Assembly (NCBI RefSeq): GCF_022458985.1
Contig: NC_061785.1
Coordinates: forward strand, 5,756,204 to 5,820,203
DNA length: 64,000 nucleotides
Origin: Mugil cephalus
Taxonomy: Eukaryota; Chordata; Actinopteri; Mugiliformes; Mugilidae
Reading direction: 5' to 3'
The notes under the pieces: generated by a model
Told to the model about the DNA's origin: nothing
Seen by the model: only the letters and a program-made list of their open reading frames with translations
The model's database searches: none
Shown here: positions 20,901-36,424 of the stretch, piece after piece
How the letters are laid out: every line of letters starts with the position of its first letter
How positions within the stretch are numbered: position 1 is the stretch's first letter
Translations under genes and position numbers: made by a program

Positions 20901-20944
20901 TGTGTATGGACATAAAACGAAAGAGCTATGAAGACATCAGTTAA
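14978..20944 (+). CDS. CD63-like tetraspanin, 7 coding exons, 239 aa
   Basis: Four-pass membrane organiser protein. Coding exons: 14978-15034, 17338-17526, 17754-17828, 17952-18056, 19983-20120, 20203-20286, 20873-20944 (stop TAA). All junctions are phase 0 and the total is 720 nt. Four hydrophobic helices are visible, with a short first loop. The large second loop holds six cysteines (C145, C146, C170, C171, C178, C190) in the CCG...PDSCC...GC...GC pattern. The C-terminus ends KSYEDIS, containing Y-E-D-I, a YxxPhi endosomal/lysosomal sorting motif placed like the one in CD63. Overall it is closest to the CD63 branch, but the exact ortholog is not clear, so no symbol is given. A TTTTTTTTGCAG acceptor 12 bases before the ATG implies an upstream non-coding exon. 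Introns 1 and 4 contain the tRNA-Glu array. Confidence 0.92.
15981..16052 (-). tRNA. tRNA-Glu (anticodon TTC), copy 1
   Basis: A 72-base cloverleaf on the minus strand. The acceptor stem is TCCCATA/TATGGGA with discriminator A. The A box is TGGTCTAGCGG, the anticodon loop TTTTCAC and the B box GGTTCGACTCC. It is antisense within intron 1 of the tetraspanin. No run of four or more T is visible just past its 3' end. Confidence 0.96.
16586..16657 (-). tRNA. tRNA-Glu (anticodon TTC), copy 2
   Basis: Same 72-base structure as copy 1. One base change in the 3' side of the T stem (CCTGG instead of CCCGG) leaves a G-T wobble pair, and another lies between the D and anticodon arms (GGGTTCC instead of GGATTCC). 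Both are tolerable. It sits in tetraspanin intron 1, 605 bases from copy 1. No strong T-run terminator is visible. Confidence 0.9.
17173..17236 (-). pseudogene. tRNA-Glu pseudogene, D arm expanded, T arm deleted
   Basis: The 5' part (TCCCATATGGTCTAGCGG) and the anticodon arm (CCTGGTTTTCACTCAGG) match the intact copies. The D arm contains an extra palindromic GCGGCTAGAGTCTAGCCGC on the plus strand. The variable region and T arm, including the B box, are gone. The 3' acceptor strand has mutated (TATGAGA). It cannot fold as a tRNA and lacks the internal B-box promoter. It lies about 100 bases before tetraspanin exon 2. Confidence 0.85.
18250..18340. repeat. Short interspersed repeat fragment
   Basis: The core is GGTGAGGTTGCAGATTGCAA, followed by GAGTACCCCTCCCTC. 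I recall this phrase as part of a widespread fish repeat. A diverged relative lies at 31135-31330. It sits in tetraspanin intron 4. Confidence 0.45.
19007..19078 (-). tRNA. tRNA-Glu (anticodon TTC), copy 3
   Basis: A 72-base cloverleaf in tetraspanin intron 4, minus strand. One change in the T loop (TTCAACT instead of TTCGACT) keeps a purine at position 57, so the B box remains acceptable. No T-run lies directly downstream. Confidence 0.9.
19209..19280 (-). tRNA. tRNA-Glu (anticodon TTC), copy 4
   Basis: The sequence is identical to copy 1 over the tRNA body. On the minus strand, AAGCTTTTTAGC follows the 3' end, giving the only clear RNA polymerase III terminator (TTTTT) among the copies. 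It is 130 bases from copy 3, in intron 4 of the tetraspanin. Confidence 0.97.
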
Positions 20945-21109
20945 TGCCTCTTGAGGACTTTAACTGTGTGTTTTTGCAGTTTTAATAATTCCATACTGCA
21001 CCACTGTTTCCATACTTCTTCTATGTGGTTACCTGGTATATGACAGAGAAATAGTTGGATCCATTATGGTGTATGACATGGAAAAAAAAAAACTTGCTAA
21101 AACAACATG

Positions 21110-21115
21110 AATAAA
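21110..21115 (+). terminator. Polyadenylation signal of the tetraspanin gene
   Basis: AATAAA lies about 165 bases after the stop codon. The interval from 20945 to 21400 is otherwise 3' UTR plus an AT-rich flank with a poly-T run at about 21268-21284. Confidence 0.7.
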
Positions 21116-21891
21116 ATATCCTGCTTTATATGAATATGGCAGATCAATATATTGTGGGTGTTGTGTTTTCTTTCACATTTAACAACTTACATTGCAAGAG
21201 GTCTTATTTTGAGCTAATATTGCCTATATATAGTCATTTCTAGGATGACTTGTAAGATTTGTAGTTTTTTTTTTTTTTTTTTTTACTTAACCAGGAACGT
21301 TTATATTATTTTTTATAATCTTTTATTCTTTCTATTTCTTTCATTCTTTCTTTCTATTTGTTATTTTTAATATTTCAATCACATTATTTTTATTATTATT
21401 TATACTTTATGAGATCGCAGCAAACCACATTTCCCAGAAACCCTTTACCGGAAACTCGTCCGTTCGCCAAATCTGTCCGACTCCTACCACGGAGTTTAGC
21501 GGCATGTGTGCACTAGTTGAAATCCAGAAAACTGACTGGAAACCAGAGTTTTAGTGATAAAACAGGAACGTAAAATAACGGTAAGTACGTCCACTTACTA
21601 TAATAATATTATTTACGTCTCGCTAGTCATAATAAATCTTTTTTATTTAACTCCAAACAGATTGCGTGTAGCTCTTAGCTAGTCAATACAGAGTTCACTG
21701 GTGACAAACCAGCTATCTGAACTAAAGGATGTGAATTAAAATAAATTAAAGTATTTACGTACTTGTTAATGTCAGCAAAGATAAAGCAATTATTTAGTCT
21801 TTAAGGTTTTAGAAGATTTGCTAACAGCACCTTTTAGAAATACTGAATTTATAGAGTTTAAATGTGTTTTTGTTTGTTTTTTTGAAGCAAC

Positions 21892-24664
21892 ATGTCAGCT
21901 GCTTTAATCCAGCGAATAAAGGAGCTGGAGTCAGAGCTGGAGAAGCTTAAATCCCAGCTGAAGAAGAGCAGTGAAGATGGAGGTGAAACCAGTCCACCTC
22001 CTAACGAAAACCTAAACACCAAGAGCGACGGAAACACCAGCAGGAAGGAGAGAAAGAAGGCAGGTAAAGACCGACCGTTTGACTTTACCGCGCACCCCTG
22101 GCGCCACGTGGCCCTGCGTCTGGCTTACCTGGGCTGGGCCTACCAGGGCTTTGCGGTTCAGGAGAACACGGACAACACCGTGGAGGCCAGGCTCTTCGAG
22201 GCTCTGCTGAAGACTCGGCTGATTCAGGACCGCCAGAGCTCCAACTACCACCGCTGCGGTCGCACCGATAAAGGAGTCAGCGCTTTCTCCCAAGTGAGTT
22301 CACCGAGATGAAGATGTGTCTTCATTAAACCAGGAAGGAGAATCATTCGTCTGTCTTTCCCTCGCAGGTCATAACCATCGACTTGCGCTCCACCCAGTTT
22401 GGCGGAGGACTGGGCGTCGCGCTCCCTGAAAACGTTGACGTTAGTACCAAGTCAAAAGCTGCTGCTGAGCTTCCATATGTGAAGATGTTGAACCGCGTCC
22501 TGCCTCAGGATATAAGGATCCTAGACTGGGCTCCGGCAGCAGAAGGTTTCAGTGCGCGCTTCGACTGTCAGTCCCGCACGTACCGCTACTACTTCCCCCG
22601 AGGATCCTTGGATGTGACGTTGATGGCGGATGCTGCAAAAAGGTGGGTGAAGGCACGCGGTCAAAGAGCACTGGTGTCATTCGCGGATGTTTTAACCTAA
22701 CTGAAGGAAAATCTTTGCAGGTACGAGGGAACTCATGACTTTCGCAACCTGTGCAAAATGGACGTGGGCAACGGAGTCCTGCAGTTTGAACGGACCATCT
22801 TGTCGGCCTCGGTCGAGCCTGTGCAGCCTCAGCACGACTCCAGCACGAACCAACATGACCTCTTTATATTTGAGATCAAGGGCTTAGCTTTTCTTTACCA
22901 CCAGGTACGTGGAGAACTTATAAGATATAGATTCTGTTAATTTCCCGTCATTGTATTTGTATGAAATTGGGTTTATTTTAGTATTATTTACTGTTTCAGG
23001 TCAATTAATGACATTTGCAATGAATTTCATGTTGTGTTTTGCTGCAGGTGCGCTGCATGATGGCAGTGCTTCTCTTGATCGGGCAGAAGCTGGAAGCCCC
23101 GGAGATAATTAATCAGCTCCTGGACGTCGAGAAGAACCCCAGGAAGCCCCAGTACAGGTGAACGAGCTGCTTTAAGAAAATCACAACACGGTATAAATCT
23201 TTAACTGAATCAGGGTGAATCAGTTTTTCCCGTTGCTGTGTTGTTTCCAGCATGGCAGTAGATTATCCTCTGGTGCTGTACGACTGCCACTTCGAAGGTT
23301 TGAGCTGGGAGCGGGAGACGGAGGAACTGAGCCACGTCCTGACTGCTCTGCAGCAACACTGGACTCAGAGCGCGGTCAAGGCCCACGTCCTCCACGGGAT
23401 GATCCAGGGTCTGGAGGTCAGAGGTGAGAGTCTGTAGAGTCTGAGGCAGCATGAAAGCCACTGCTGTGTTCAGGAAATGAGATGTGGTTTTTTGCATGTG
23501 AAATACAAGAAAATAAACCGTGCAACGTGTCGGTGAAAAAAAAAAAACTTAATGCCTATACTATTATACTATACTATTATATTTTATACTATACTATTAT
23601 TTTAGTATTACACTGCATGTTATTTACATTTGACTAGAGTCAGACCATCCCAATGGTCAAGCTTACACTGCCACCTTTAATTCCAGTTAAAGGTTTAAGT
23701 TTTCTTTTTTTTATTCCTTACATAAATCAAAACACCCGAGGGCTGTGCAAAGCATCCAGTATTTGTATTTGTTGAGGGGGAAAAAGTATTTGTGTTTGAA
23801 TATAATTCAAAATAGGTGTAAAAATCCTTTTATTTTGGAGTTACACTTGTAATTTAGGATATGAAATAAGTTTTCTTCAATTATCCATTATAATAATGGA
23901 TGCATATGCAGTATTGGCTGATGTTTCACATTAAATGCAGCTTATAGAGTTAATTTAAAAACACTGTGTTCGAAATAAATCAAAGCTTCATTTAGTTGTT
24001 TAGGATTCACTTGTGTGACCAGAAGAACAGGTTTTTGGATAATGATGTTCTGTCACTAGTTGGAAAACTTTGCCAAATAGCCTGTTGCACATTATTAGAA
24101 ATATGAGTTGGATGTCTACTTTCAATACTGTCAGTGCATGTAAATATAGTCAGTGACTCGACTTAACCTCATTTGCAAGACGTTGCATGAAAGATGTGGT
24201 GAAAGATGTTGTGCTGCACTTGCTATGCACAAATCGCCAAATTTATCCAAAATCTATTTCTTGTAGGTTTCTATTCTTCTGCATTCTTTAATATTTTCCT
24301 TCCTAAGACTGGAAGTGTAGTATTACACTTCCAGTCTTCACATGTTATTATTATTATTGTTATATTAAAATCTTGTCTCCGCTCTTCGTCCGCAGGTGGC
24401 GTGTCCTCCAGCCACTGCCTGCTCGTAGAGGGCAGCAGGCAGAGAAACTATCGGCCTCTGCTGGAGCGTCCGTGCTGCGAGAGCCTGGAGTCCAGGATAA
24501 AACATTTTGTTAAAAGAGGCCGACTGGAGCGGGAGGAAGGGGAAAACGGAGGCGAATTGGTCCACAGAGGGAAAAGGTCCAAACATTCCCACAGCCCCTC
24601 GGCCGTTCTGCCTGTTTCTTCAGATATGGAAAAGCCAAGTGTAGATCAGAAAGCAGAAGATTAA
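21892..24664 (+). CDS. pus3: tRNA pseudouridine(38/39) synthase, 6 coding exons, 470 aa
   Basis: TruA/Pus3 (yeast Deg1) enzyme that isomerises uridine 38/39 in the tRNA anticodon arm. Coding exons: 21892-22293, 22368-22642, 22721-22904, 23048-23157, 23251-23423, 24396-24664 (stop TAA), together 1413 nt. The ATG lies four bases after a TTTGAAG acceptor. A non-coding first exon probably ends at 21580 (AACG|GTAAGT). An N-terminal charged coiled coil covers about residues 4-27. The catalytic motif GRTDKGVSA carries the nucleophile D126. Further TruA blocks follow: [21 protein letters not shown] and [17 protein letters not shown]. The basic C-terminal tail ([17 protein letters not shown]) ends in a low-complexity Ser/Pro/Glu region. 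The length is close to human PUS3 (481 aa). It lies about 950 bases downstream of the tetraspanin stop, on the same strand but with its own promoter region. Confidence 0.97.
24305..24338. repeat. Perfect 15-bp inverted repeat, 4-base loop, in the last pus3 intron
   Basis: Arms AAGACTGGAAGTGTA and TACACTTCCAGTCTT enclose GTAT. The hairpin lies about 58 bases before the final pus3 acceptor. Confidence 0.9.
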
Positions 24665-24791
24665 TGTTTTTCCCAATGGAAAATGGACTTGTAAGGTTTA
24701 TTTTTACGGATTATTATTTTTTTGTATTTTATGTGGAACAATAATGCATTTCCATTTTCAGTCATGCTGCATATGTTGTGTTTTTCTTTAA

Positions 24792-24797
24792 AATAAA
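24792..24797 (+). terminator. Polyadenylation signal of pus3
   Basis: AATAAA about 128 bases after the stop, in TTTAAAATAAACCC. Confidence 0.7.
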
Positions 24798-24814
24798 CCC
24801 ATTGGAGAACGTGT

Positions 24815-25215
24815 GTCTACTTTATGACTCGGTGTAGCCGTAACAACCTTGAGTTGAACGCTGCCAAGACAGTGGAGATGATCATCCTTCAGTTTCCTGG
24901 GCACCATCATCTCCCTGGACCTCAAATGAGAGCTGAACATCAGTGCCCTCATCAAAACAGCACAGCAGAGGATGTACTACTTGAATCCATCCTCACCAGC
25001 TCCGTCCCCGCCTAGCATGCTCCAGCCCCTGCTAAGGACAAGAGCAAACTGCAGCGTGTCATTCGCTCTGCAGAAAAGGTGATCGGCTGCAGGCTGAAGT
25101 TTCTTGACGAGCTTCCAGGACTCTGAAGCGTGCAGCTAAGATTGTGGCTGATCGTTCTCACACTGCAAACAGAGTATTTAACTTCTGTCAGGAGGCTGCG
25201 ATCTATCAAGTGAAT
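24815..25215 (+). mobile_element. Remnant of a non-LTR retrotransposon reverse transcriptase 3' end
   Basis: Translation gives CSRNNLELNAAKTVEMI, like the block after the catalytic core in CR1/L2/Rex-type LINE reverse transcriptases (NxLxLNxxKTKEM). Farther on, in another frame, it gives RAAKIVADRSHTANRVF, like the usual C-terminal block of these proteins. Frameshifts and stops break it. It starts right after the pus3 polyadenylation signal. Confidence 0.65.
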
Positions 25216-25224
25216 TGTGACCGC

Positions 25225-25520
25225 TCACATCTGCTGGGCCCAACCATGAACAATCCAATCCAATATATAATGCACAATTTTAAATAGATGCAAAGTGCTG
25301 TACGATGAAATAGACACAATAAAAAGACACAAAAAAAATGCACGTGCATATAAAATGAACAACATATGTAGTGTGGAAAGCCCAGGAAAATAGGTGAGTT
25401 TTACAAATAGCTTTAAAATTAGACAGTGAAGAGGCCTGTCTAATGTGCAGAGGCAGTTCATTCCACAGTTTTTGAGCGGCGACAGAAAATGCTCTGTCCC
25501 CTCTGACCTTCAGCCTAGAT
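25225..25520. repeat. Interspersed repeat of unassigned family
   Basis: Contains TGCAAAGTGCTGTACGATGA and CAGTTCATTCCACAGTTTTT GAGCGGCGACAG...CTCTGTCCCCTCTGACC. I recall these phrases from a common fish repeat, but no family can be given from the sequence alone. Confidence 0.4.
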
Positions 25521-29724
<4,204 letters not shown>

Positions 29725-30000
29725 CGGAGGGAGATGTGAATAGAATCAGGCGAAGACAGGTCGGATGTGCTGATCCAATTTACACGCGGAGTCGCAGCTC
29801 CTAACACTACAGCGCAGGCGTGTGACGAGTAACGGTCGACGTAAACACTGATTAACTAACTGGGGTTTAGCGTGAACGGCTCCTACGTGCAATTTCTCTC
29901 GGGTTTTATTCAAAAAACAAAAAAAAACAAAATGTGAAGCGAGGGGTTCACTTTCTGCACAAGCTCCGTCGTATTTGCTCGGTTGTAAGAGCGACGCCCT

Positions 30001-30022
30001 CAGCAGCAGCAGCAGCAGCAGC
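30001..30022. repeat. (CAG)n microsatellite
   Basis: Seven CAG units in the 3' flank of dcakd. Confidence 0.9.
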
Positions 30023-31134
30023 GATGCAAGAGCGGGACCTAAATGCTGGTTAAATCTTTATTTCGGGGGTAGCAGTTGACACATAATTAAATTTTACACT
30101 TCTGGGATTGTGTGGGTCATAAGTAAATAAATAAATTGACATTAGAAGAGAGCAAATGGACAAATAAATTTTTTTTTTTTATTTGTATAGATGTGCGGAA
30201 GCCACCGTTTCACTTTATTTTTCGTAGTAATTAATAAAAGTCATAGATGAAAGTGCTAAATAGGAACGATCGGACCCTTACGGAATATGTAGTGATTCTA
30301 CTATGAAGATAAGTGACAGAATGTATTCGACAATCCATTTTTAACGGGGGCGGTAGCAATTAACAGATTTCATATTTATCACTGTATTTTCTTACACTTG
30401 AAGCAGTCTTCTGTAAATACTAAACAAGTCTGTGATTTGTTTTTGGGTTTTTTTTTGTTCCTTTGCACAACTAAAAACACCTTTGTAACCACAAATGTAA
30501 ACGATCCAGTACCTCGGTTTTAAAAATAACAGATATCAGGTGGTGTCGGTGCATCAGTTTGTGTTATTTGTGTTAAATCGACTTTCACGGTGCAGAAATG
30601 CAGTGGTTTGACATTTATCTGGTGAAAAGATGGACTGCTCCAATGCACTCACCTCAAATATAACTTCATGACCATATATTTGTGACATAAACCAACCTGA
30701 CACAAGTATGATGTTGGCGTTTGAAGCCACCAGTTCTCACATACTGGGAATATTCTTACATCCCAAAGTTGAACTTTTGAATAAGTAGGTAACATTTGTT
30801 AATAATAATAAAAAAAGATATTGAAATTGGTAAAAATGCTTGACTGAAAACAGAAATATAATAAAAATCCAAAATATATATATATTTATATATATAACAA
30901 GTGGTCAAAACATTGAGATAGAGAGTCCAACTTGAGAAAGAGTCCAACTCCAAAAATCTCATACATACACATTTTTTTCTTTAAAGCAGTATAGAGTAGT
31001 AGGATTTGTACTATCAGTACTTCGTACAGTAGATAGTGGCCAGTTTAAAGAAGTTCACAAATTGCTATTGGAAGGTTTAAAAATATTGTGGTTTTGATCC
31101 AAATTACCGCATTAAACCACACATGTAACCATCC

Positions 31135-31330
31135 CTTTAAAGGCCCAGTGTGAAATATTTAGTGACATCTAGTGGTGAGATTGTAGACTGCAGATGGGTG
31201 AATAGAGGGTATGTACTGACGGCACTGTTAAAGCCTGGGGTCACCCCCCGAGTGGCAAAAATATGGTGAAATACATCAGTATATACAGAGAGATCTAAAG
31301 TATGACCTTTTGGTTCTTTATACAACAAGA
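31135..31330. repeat. Short interspersed repeat copy
   Basis: Contains CCCAGTGTGAAATATTTAGT, then GACATCTAGTGGTGAGATTG and a pyrimidine-rich continuation. It resembles the fragment at 18250-18340. I recall it as a common fish repeat, family unnamed. Confidence 0.5.
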
Positions 31331-31559
31331 ACAGCTTTGTGATAGAGTACCCCCTTATTTGGAAAAGTGAATTAGCCTCAGTCTTAGTTTAAGTTAGCTT
31401 TAGTTCATTTAAGTTGTGATAAATGTAGCTAAATAAAATATGCTAATGCTAAGAGTGACTGTAACCACCGAGACTTCTGCTACCGAGACATTTTATTTGT
31501 GCTATTAGATTCCCATCTGACCCCTCAAGGCCAACGTGGGCCAAGCTGTGACCTGAAAG

Positions 31560-31900
31560 GCTAAAAAAATAAAGGTAACGTGAAAATGCAGAAAACTGCA
31601 GCTCCCCAAATGGCCACTAGAGGTTGTCTCTAAAATTGAGTAAACACCCGAAGACCTCCATGTTAAACTGTCTGAAGTTACACATGTTTACAACTTGGTA
31701 GAAAAATGGATTTCAATTCACAATTTTCCATCAACCACCTGCTTCAGTCAACTTAATTCAAATGAATAGGATATTAGTCACTCCCAAGATGGCTGAGCTT
31801 TAAAAACTGCTCATCAGGAGGAATCTTGTGCCACAAAGGAGGGTTCGGCCATCTTGTCTCCATAGTCACAAACCGTATTACTGACTAGCTCACTGAGCTT
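31560..31900. repeat. Interspersed repeat, unassigned
   Basis: Holds CACTAGAGGTTGTCTCTAAA, AGACCTCCATGTTAAA and ACATGTTTACAACTTGGTAG AAAAATGG in order. I associate this series with a widespread fish repeat. No protein. Confidence 0.45.
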
Positions 31901-32968
31901 ATGAAATCAACTTGGTGCAAGAATATTTTGAAATGCACAGATTATTAGTAACTACAGTTTCACATGAACAAATGTATTTATTTATTTTGTCTCAGCTTTC
32001 CAATCCCATACAACACTAAACATAAATTAGATTCAATACATTGAAATTTCAATCAGATCTGTGTCGCTAAGCACAGTGGCGTCCGCCGCGTAATTAAATC
32101 ACACAAGAAGACGTGTCAGTGACAAGTCTTCAGGAAAGGGAATAATGAACTTAATGGACAGTTGTGATGTCCTTGCTGCTGTTCACATTAGAAACAAAGC
32201 CCACGGGCGTCGCGGTGGCGTCGTCATCCTTGGCACTCATGTCCCACTAGCCTGTGTGTCTCACTTGGCTCCATCTGAAGCCCCGACTCGTCTGCTCTTT
32301 TCTTTTTTTTTTTTTAAAGAAATTTATTTATTTATTTTTAATCAAGCCGTTGTAGAATTAATGCAAAGTGACTCGGGCTGCAGTGGGCGGGCGGCAGCGA
32401 AACCGAAGGCCACAACGTTGCTGCACGTATGTGATGAACAAAATCATAAGTGCAAACGTGTACATGCTTTTTCAGTCGTTCAAATTTCAGAAGCCTTGTC
32501 TTTTCTCTGCCTCTTCCTCAGACACAAATGCAGAGCGTGGAGCGTAGACTATATCTGCGACAGCACGCGTGAAGGCTCCAGGCACACTAAGGGTGGCGAA
32601 GTCTCAGTGTGAATATAAATTGCGGTTAATTCCAAAAGGTGTCAAGCTAAGAGGTGAAAGTCTTAAGTTGCCTTTCTTACACTCCGTAAACGTGCACGCA
32701 TGCAGGCAAAGGCCGACGCTTTGTTGTGTGTTGAGAGTCCAATTTTGTGAAGGCGGGGGGTAAAGACTTCTATAATCTCGCCATCGTGTTCAGAGAGTCG
32801 GCCCGTGGCGCCGTGGTGTGTCGACATTTTGGAATCTCCTGTCTGAGTGATTTTTCATCAGCCCCTACTGCCGTCGGGGGGGAGGAGGAGGTAAAGCAGC
32901 TCAGACAAATGCAAATAATAAAAAAATAATAATTTTCTTGGCACCAAACTCAAGCTAATCAAAATTGT

Positions 32969-33527
32969 GGGTGTCAAACATATGGCTCGGGGGCCAAAAG
33001 TGGCCCGCCAGAGGGTCCAGCATGGACGGTGGGCTAAATTTGCAAAGGGTAATGATTACATTGAAGATATTAACTGCAGTTTTTTTTATTATTATTATTT
33101 TAAATAAACGTAACTTCTATTTGTCCTATATATAATTGTGACGCTCTGTATGAAACAGTGAGCTCCTGTATCACTGAATGAGTGAAGTGCTGACTGAAAT
33201 ACAACGTCTTCTGCCTCCATTTATCCCTTTACTAAAATATGTTGGATTCATGTTAATATGTATTTAAAATGTGTACGTAAAATTGTGGGTAAAAATTAAT
33301 ATATATATGAAAATTGTCTAATCAACCAAAGATTTTGCAACGCCCCTGGAGTACCTGCAGGCCCAGAACTGAACACTAGATGGTAGCAATACATTTTTTT
33401 CTTTAAAAAAAATTGATAAAAATATAATTAATTCAATTTAAAGATCGTCATAATGTACTTTTTGCACTAAGACAAAGTTATTTCTAGGTTATTATGGGAT
33501 TTACTGGAGCTGTATGTGACACCCCCG
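32969..33527. mobile_element. hAT-like non-autonomous element
   Basis: The left end is GGGTGTCAAACATATGGC, followed by GGGGGCCAAAAGTGGCCCGC. The right end, read inverted, is GGGGGTGTCACATACAGC, so the termini are imperfect inverted repeats. The middle is AT-rich with no open frame. Assignment to hAT rests on the remembered GGGTGTCAAAC terminus. A related internal segment appears at 63735-63860. Confidence 0.5.
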
Positions 33528-33755
33528 TCCTAGACGGTGGCAAACTTTCAGTATTCATCGTGGGTGTTTAAAGAAACACAAAATATATACAATTATTTCT
33601 TTATGGACATTTATATGAGTGCGTGTGGAGGAGGATGGCTTTCACAGGCTGTGTTTCATTAAGATACTGATCCTGCACCTTCAACCTGAACACAGCAGTA
33701 AACAGTGAGGATAAGAGGAGATTATTGTGTGGGAGTGGAGGGCTGGACGTTTAAA

Positions 33756-35160
33756 GGCTGTAAACCAAGAATAAAGTGTGGTTTATATATCTGGGGGACA
33801 TAGACAGATGTAGCCTTCGTCAGTGTGAGTCATTTGTACTTTTGTGTTCGTCAGTCTGTCTCTCTATGTAACAACACCACTCAAACACTAGTCGGCGCTG
33901 TGTATTTTTCCCCAAATCTCACAGAAGATGAATCTCCAAACCTCCTCTATTTACCTTTCCTCTGCGTGTTTCATGTTTATTCATCCAAAACAATCGATTT
34001 GAAATGTGCGGAGATGGAGAAGCAGCAAACATTTTGACAAGTTAAATAATGAACAATAGAAAAGGCACAGGTGTAAGATTTTGTGCAGGCAGGTTCGCTG
34101 CGTTGATCCACCTTTGATACACCTGTGCTTTCCCCTGCACTGACAATGCTAATGCTATCATCGTGTTAGCCATCATGCTCATCTTCAGCCTTGCTAACAT
34201 TTACTGTTAGCATTAAACACGCAGCACATGTGGGTCAATTGTATTATTTTTCTAACCATTCATTCATTTAAATCTTAAAGTGTAATACATCTCCGAAAAG
34301 AGGGGAAATGAAATAAATAAAATTAAAGATGCATTTCTTATATTTTACCATTATCATTTACATTTTTGTTGATAGTATTGTTATTGTGACTTTTCTTTTC
34401 AAATGACCCACGTGACCTCATCTTTTTATTATGCTTTAGCTTTACCTACATTAAGTTACCTGGCTAGCTAGCTTGCTAAACTGTTAGCCTCCATGGCTTC
34501 TAGACTCCAACTGTTGCCTAACAATGGTATTTTCCCTTCTTACAGTTGACATTACTGACATCTTTTAAGCTTAAAGCTAGCATTAGCATAGCATCGTGTT
34601 TCTAATGATGTTAATAAGGTGTTATGAATTAACCCTCTAAGAATAGCATGCTAACATTAGCCACAAAGAATCAGATCAAACAGACCGATGTAAGCCAAGA
34701 ACAAAACGCCTTTTATGCCTTTGCGTGACATAGACGACGTGACGTATGTATGTAGCCGATATTGGTGCGAGCCATTTATACTTGTGCACTCGTTAGTCTG
34801 GCTCGTCCTGTAAAAACGTCACCCAAAGAGTTGTCAGCGCTGTGTCTTCTTTGCCAGTTGTGTCAATTTGATTAAAAAATATCATGCTAATAAATCAAAG
34901 AAACAATTTGAAGAATTGTGGAATTAAAATGAAATGAAATTTCAATATCGTGTTAAAAACGTGCATATGATAATATCATGTAAATAATCCAGTGCCACTT
35001 GAACACAATGTCTGTTTTCTTCTTTAATGCTGTTATATTGAGTGTAATCTATCTCCAAAAAGAGGGGGAAATGACATAAATAAAGTTAAAGATGCATTTC
35101 CTGGATTTTGCCATTATTAATTACATTTTTGTTGATATCGTGATAATATTGTGACATGTG
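33756..35160 (+). repeat. Diverged tandem duplication, unit about 0.8-0.9 kb
   Basis: Two units start near 33756 (AACCAAGAATAAAGTG) and 34687 (AGCCAAGAACAAAACG). Each continues with GACATAGAC...GTAGCC, a TCGTCAGTCTG/TCGTTAGTCTG block and GTCGGCGCTGTGT/GTCAGCGCTGTGT. Each ends in a block of about 110 bases (34278-34390 and 35038-35155) sharing ATGCATTTC and TTACATTTTTGTTGATA. No coding potential. Confidence 0.7.
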
Positions 35161-36403
35161 TTGTGAAAATCTGATATCGTGACAGCCCTACTTGGAACCG
35201 CTTGAAGTTTCCATGTTCGGGACATGGGTCTTGACTTGATCAAACATAAATAAAAACAGCAATGGTTCACAAAGCCAACCATGCCCACCCCCCTTCCCAT
35301 CTTCTTTCGCACAGCAGGCCGCAAATGTATCTCGACACCAGCGGGTAGAATAAAGTGGCTGGACAAACCGTAACCGCTGCTGCGTTCTTGAACTCTGGCG
35401 TCCAGTGTCACACGGAGGAAAAGGGGCACTCGCAGCGCCTCCGTAGCCCGTTGTCAGGCCTCATCCCGGGGAAAGCTGTGAGGTGAAGAGACAGGCAAGA
35501 CGCCAGCGGAGCGTCTCCAGCCACATGACTCAACCTGTCCCCGCGCGTTAGCCCGGCTCAGTCAGGGCCATGAGGGAACAAGGCCGTTGGTATTGAGTCA
35601 CTGACACACTGGACAGTCCCCACATCAAGCACGACGATGATGGGGCGGAGGGATGAGGAAGTGCTGCATGCTGTCACGTTCTCCAAAAAGAGCACCGGGA
35701 CGACGGGGCGATGCGTGCACGCATGTAGCTCTGCTGTAACGCAAGATGGGATTTTTTGCATGCGTGTAGTCACTTTTTCTCACTTTTTCTTCTTGTGACG
35801 TTAGAGTTTGGGATATTGATGAAAAGTGAATTTCCTTTAATAATCCAGTCTGCGAACACGGAATGGTTTGCCTCTTTTCAACCTAATCTGTGCAATATAT
35901 CAATGTTTTTCAGCTGTGATCAACTATACTCAATATATGACATGAAAATATTGCAGCTGAAAGTACATTTCTAGTTTTTATGCACACATATTTACTGGTC
36001 TATTTATTAGCATTCTCCTATTTTTAATCTTTGCACATAGGAAGATGTTTAGTATAGTTACTCTGCTTTCTTTGCACCTAATTGGATTGCATTTAACTTG
36101 GTTGTACTTTCGCTATATTGACAATAGTCATATATTTCAAATAATAAACAATAATTACTCTATAGGTTTTTTGCAGTTATTAGTTATGTAACTTAAATAA
36201 ATATAAGTTCCAGCAGACAAGGCCTCACAAACATCCATTTCCGTCACAATCGTGCCTTTTATTTTTTTCGCTGACATCTGTGAATAATTCTCCATGTTTT
36301 CCACGACCCTCCATATGTTTGCAGGCCCGGCAGCAGCGTTGATGTGATTTGTCGTGTAAGGGAATTAATGGAACCTACTTTCGCTGTGGGCGAATCCACA
36401 CTT

Positions 36404-36424
36404 TCAAAAAAAAAAAAAAAAAAA
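36404..36424. repeat. Poly-A tract
   Basis: About 20 A residues. No adjoining retroelement sequence is recognised. Confidence 0.85.

Noticed and set aside
24305-24338. The pus3 intron hairpin as a microRNA precursor
   Set aside because: The stem is 15 bp with a 4-base loop, much too short for a pre-miRNA.
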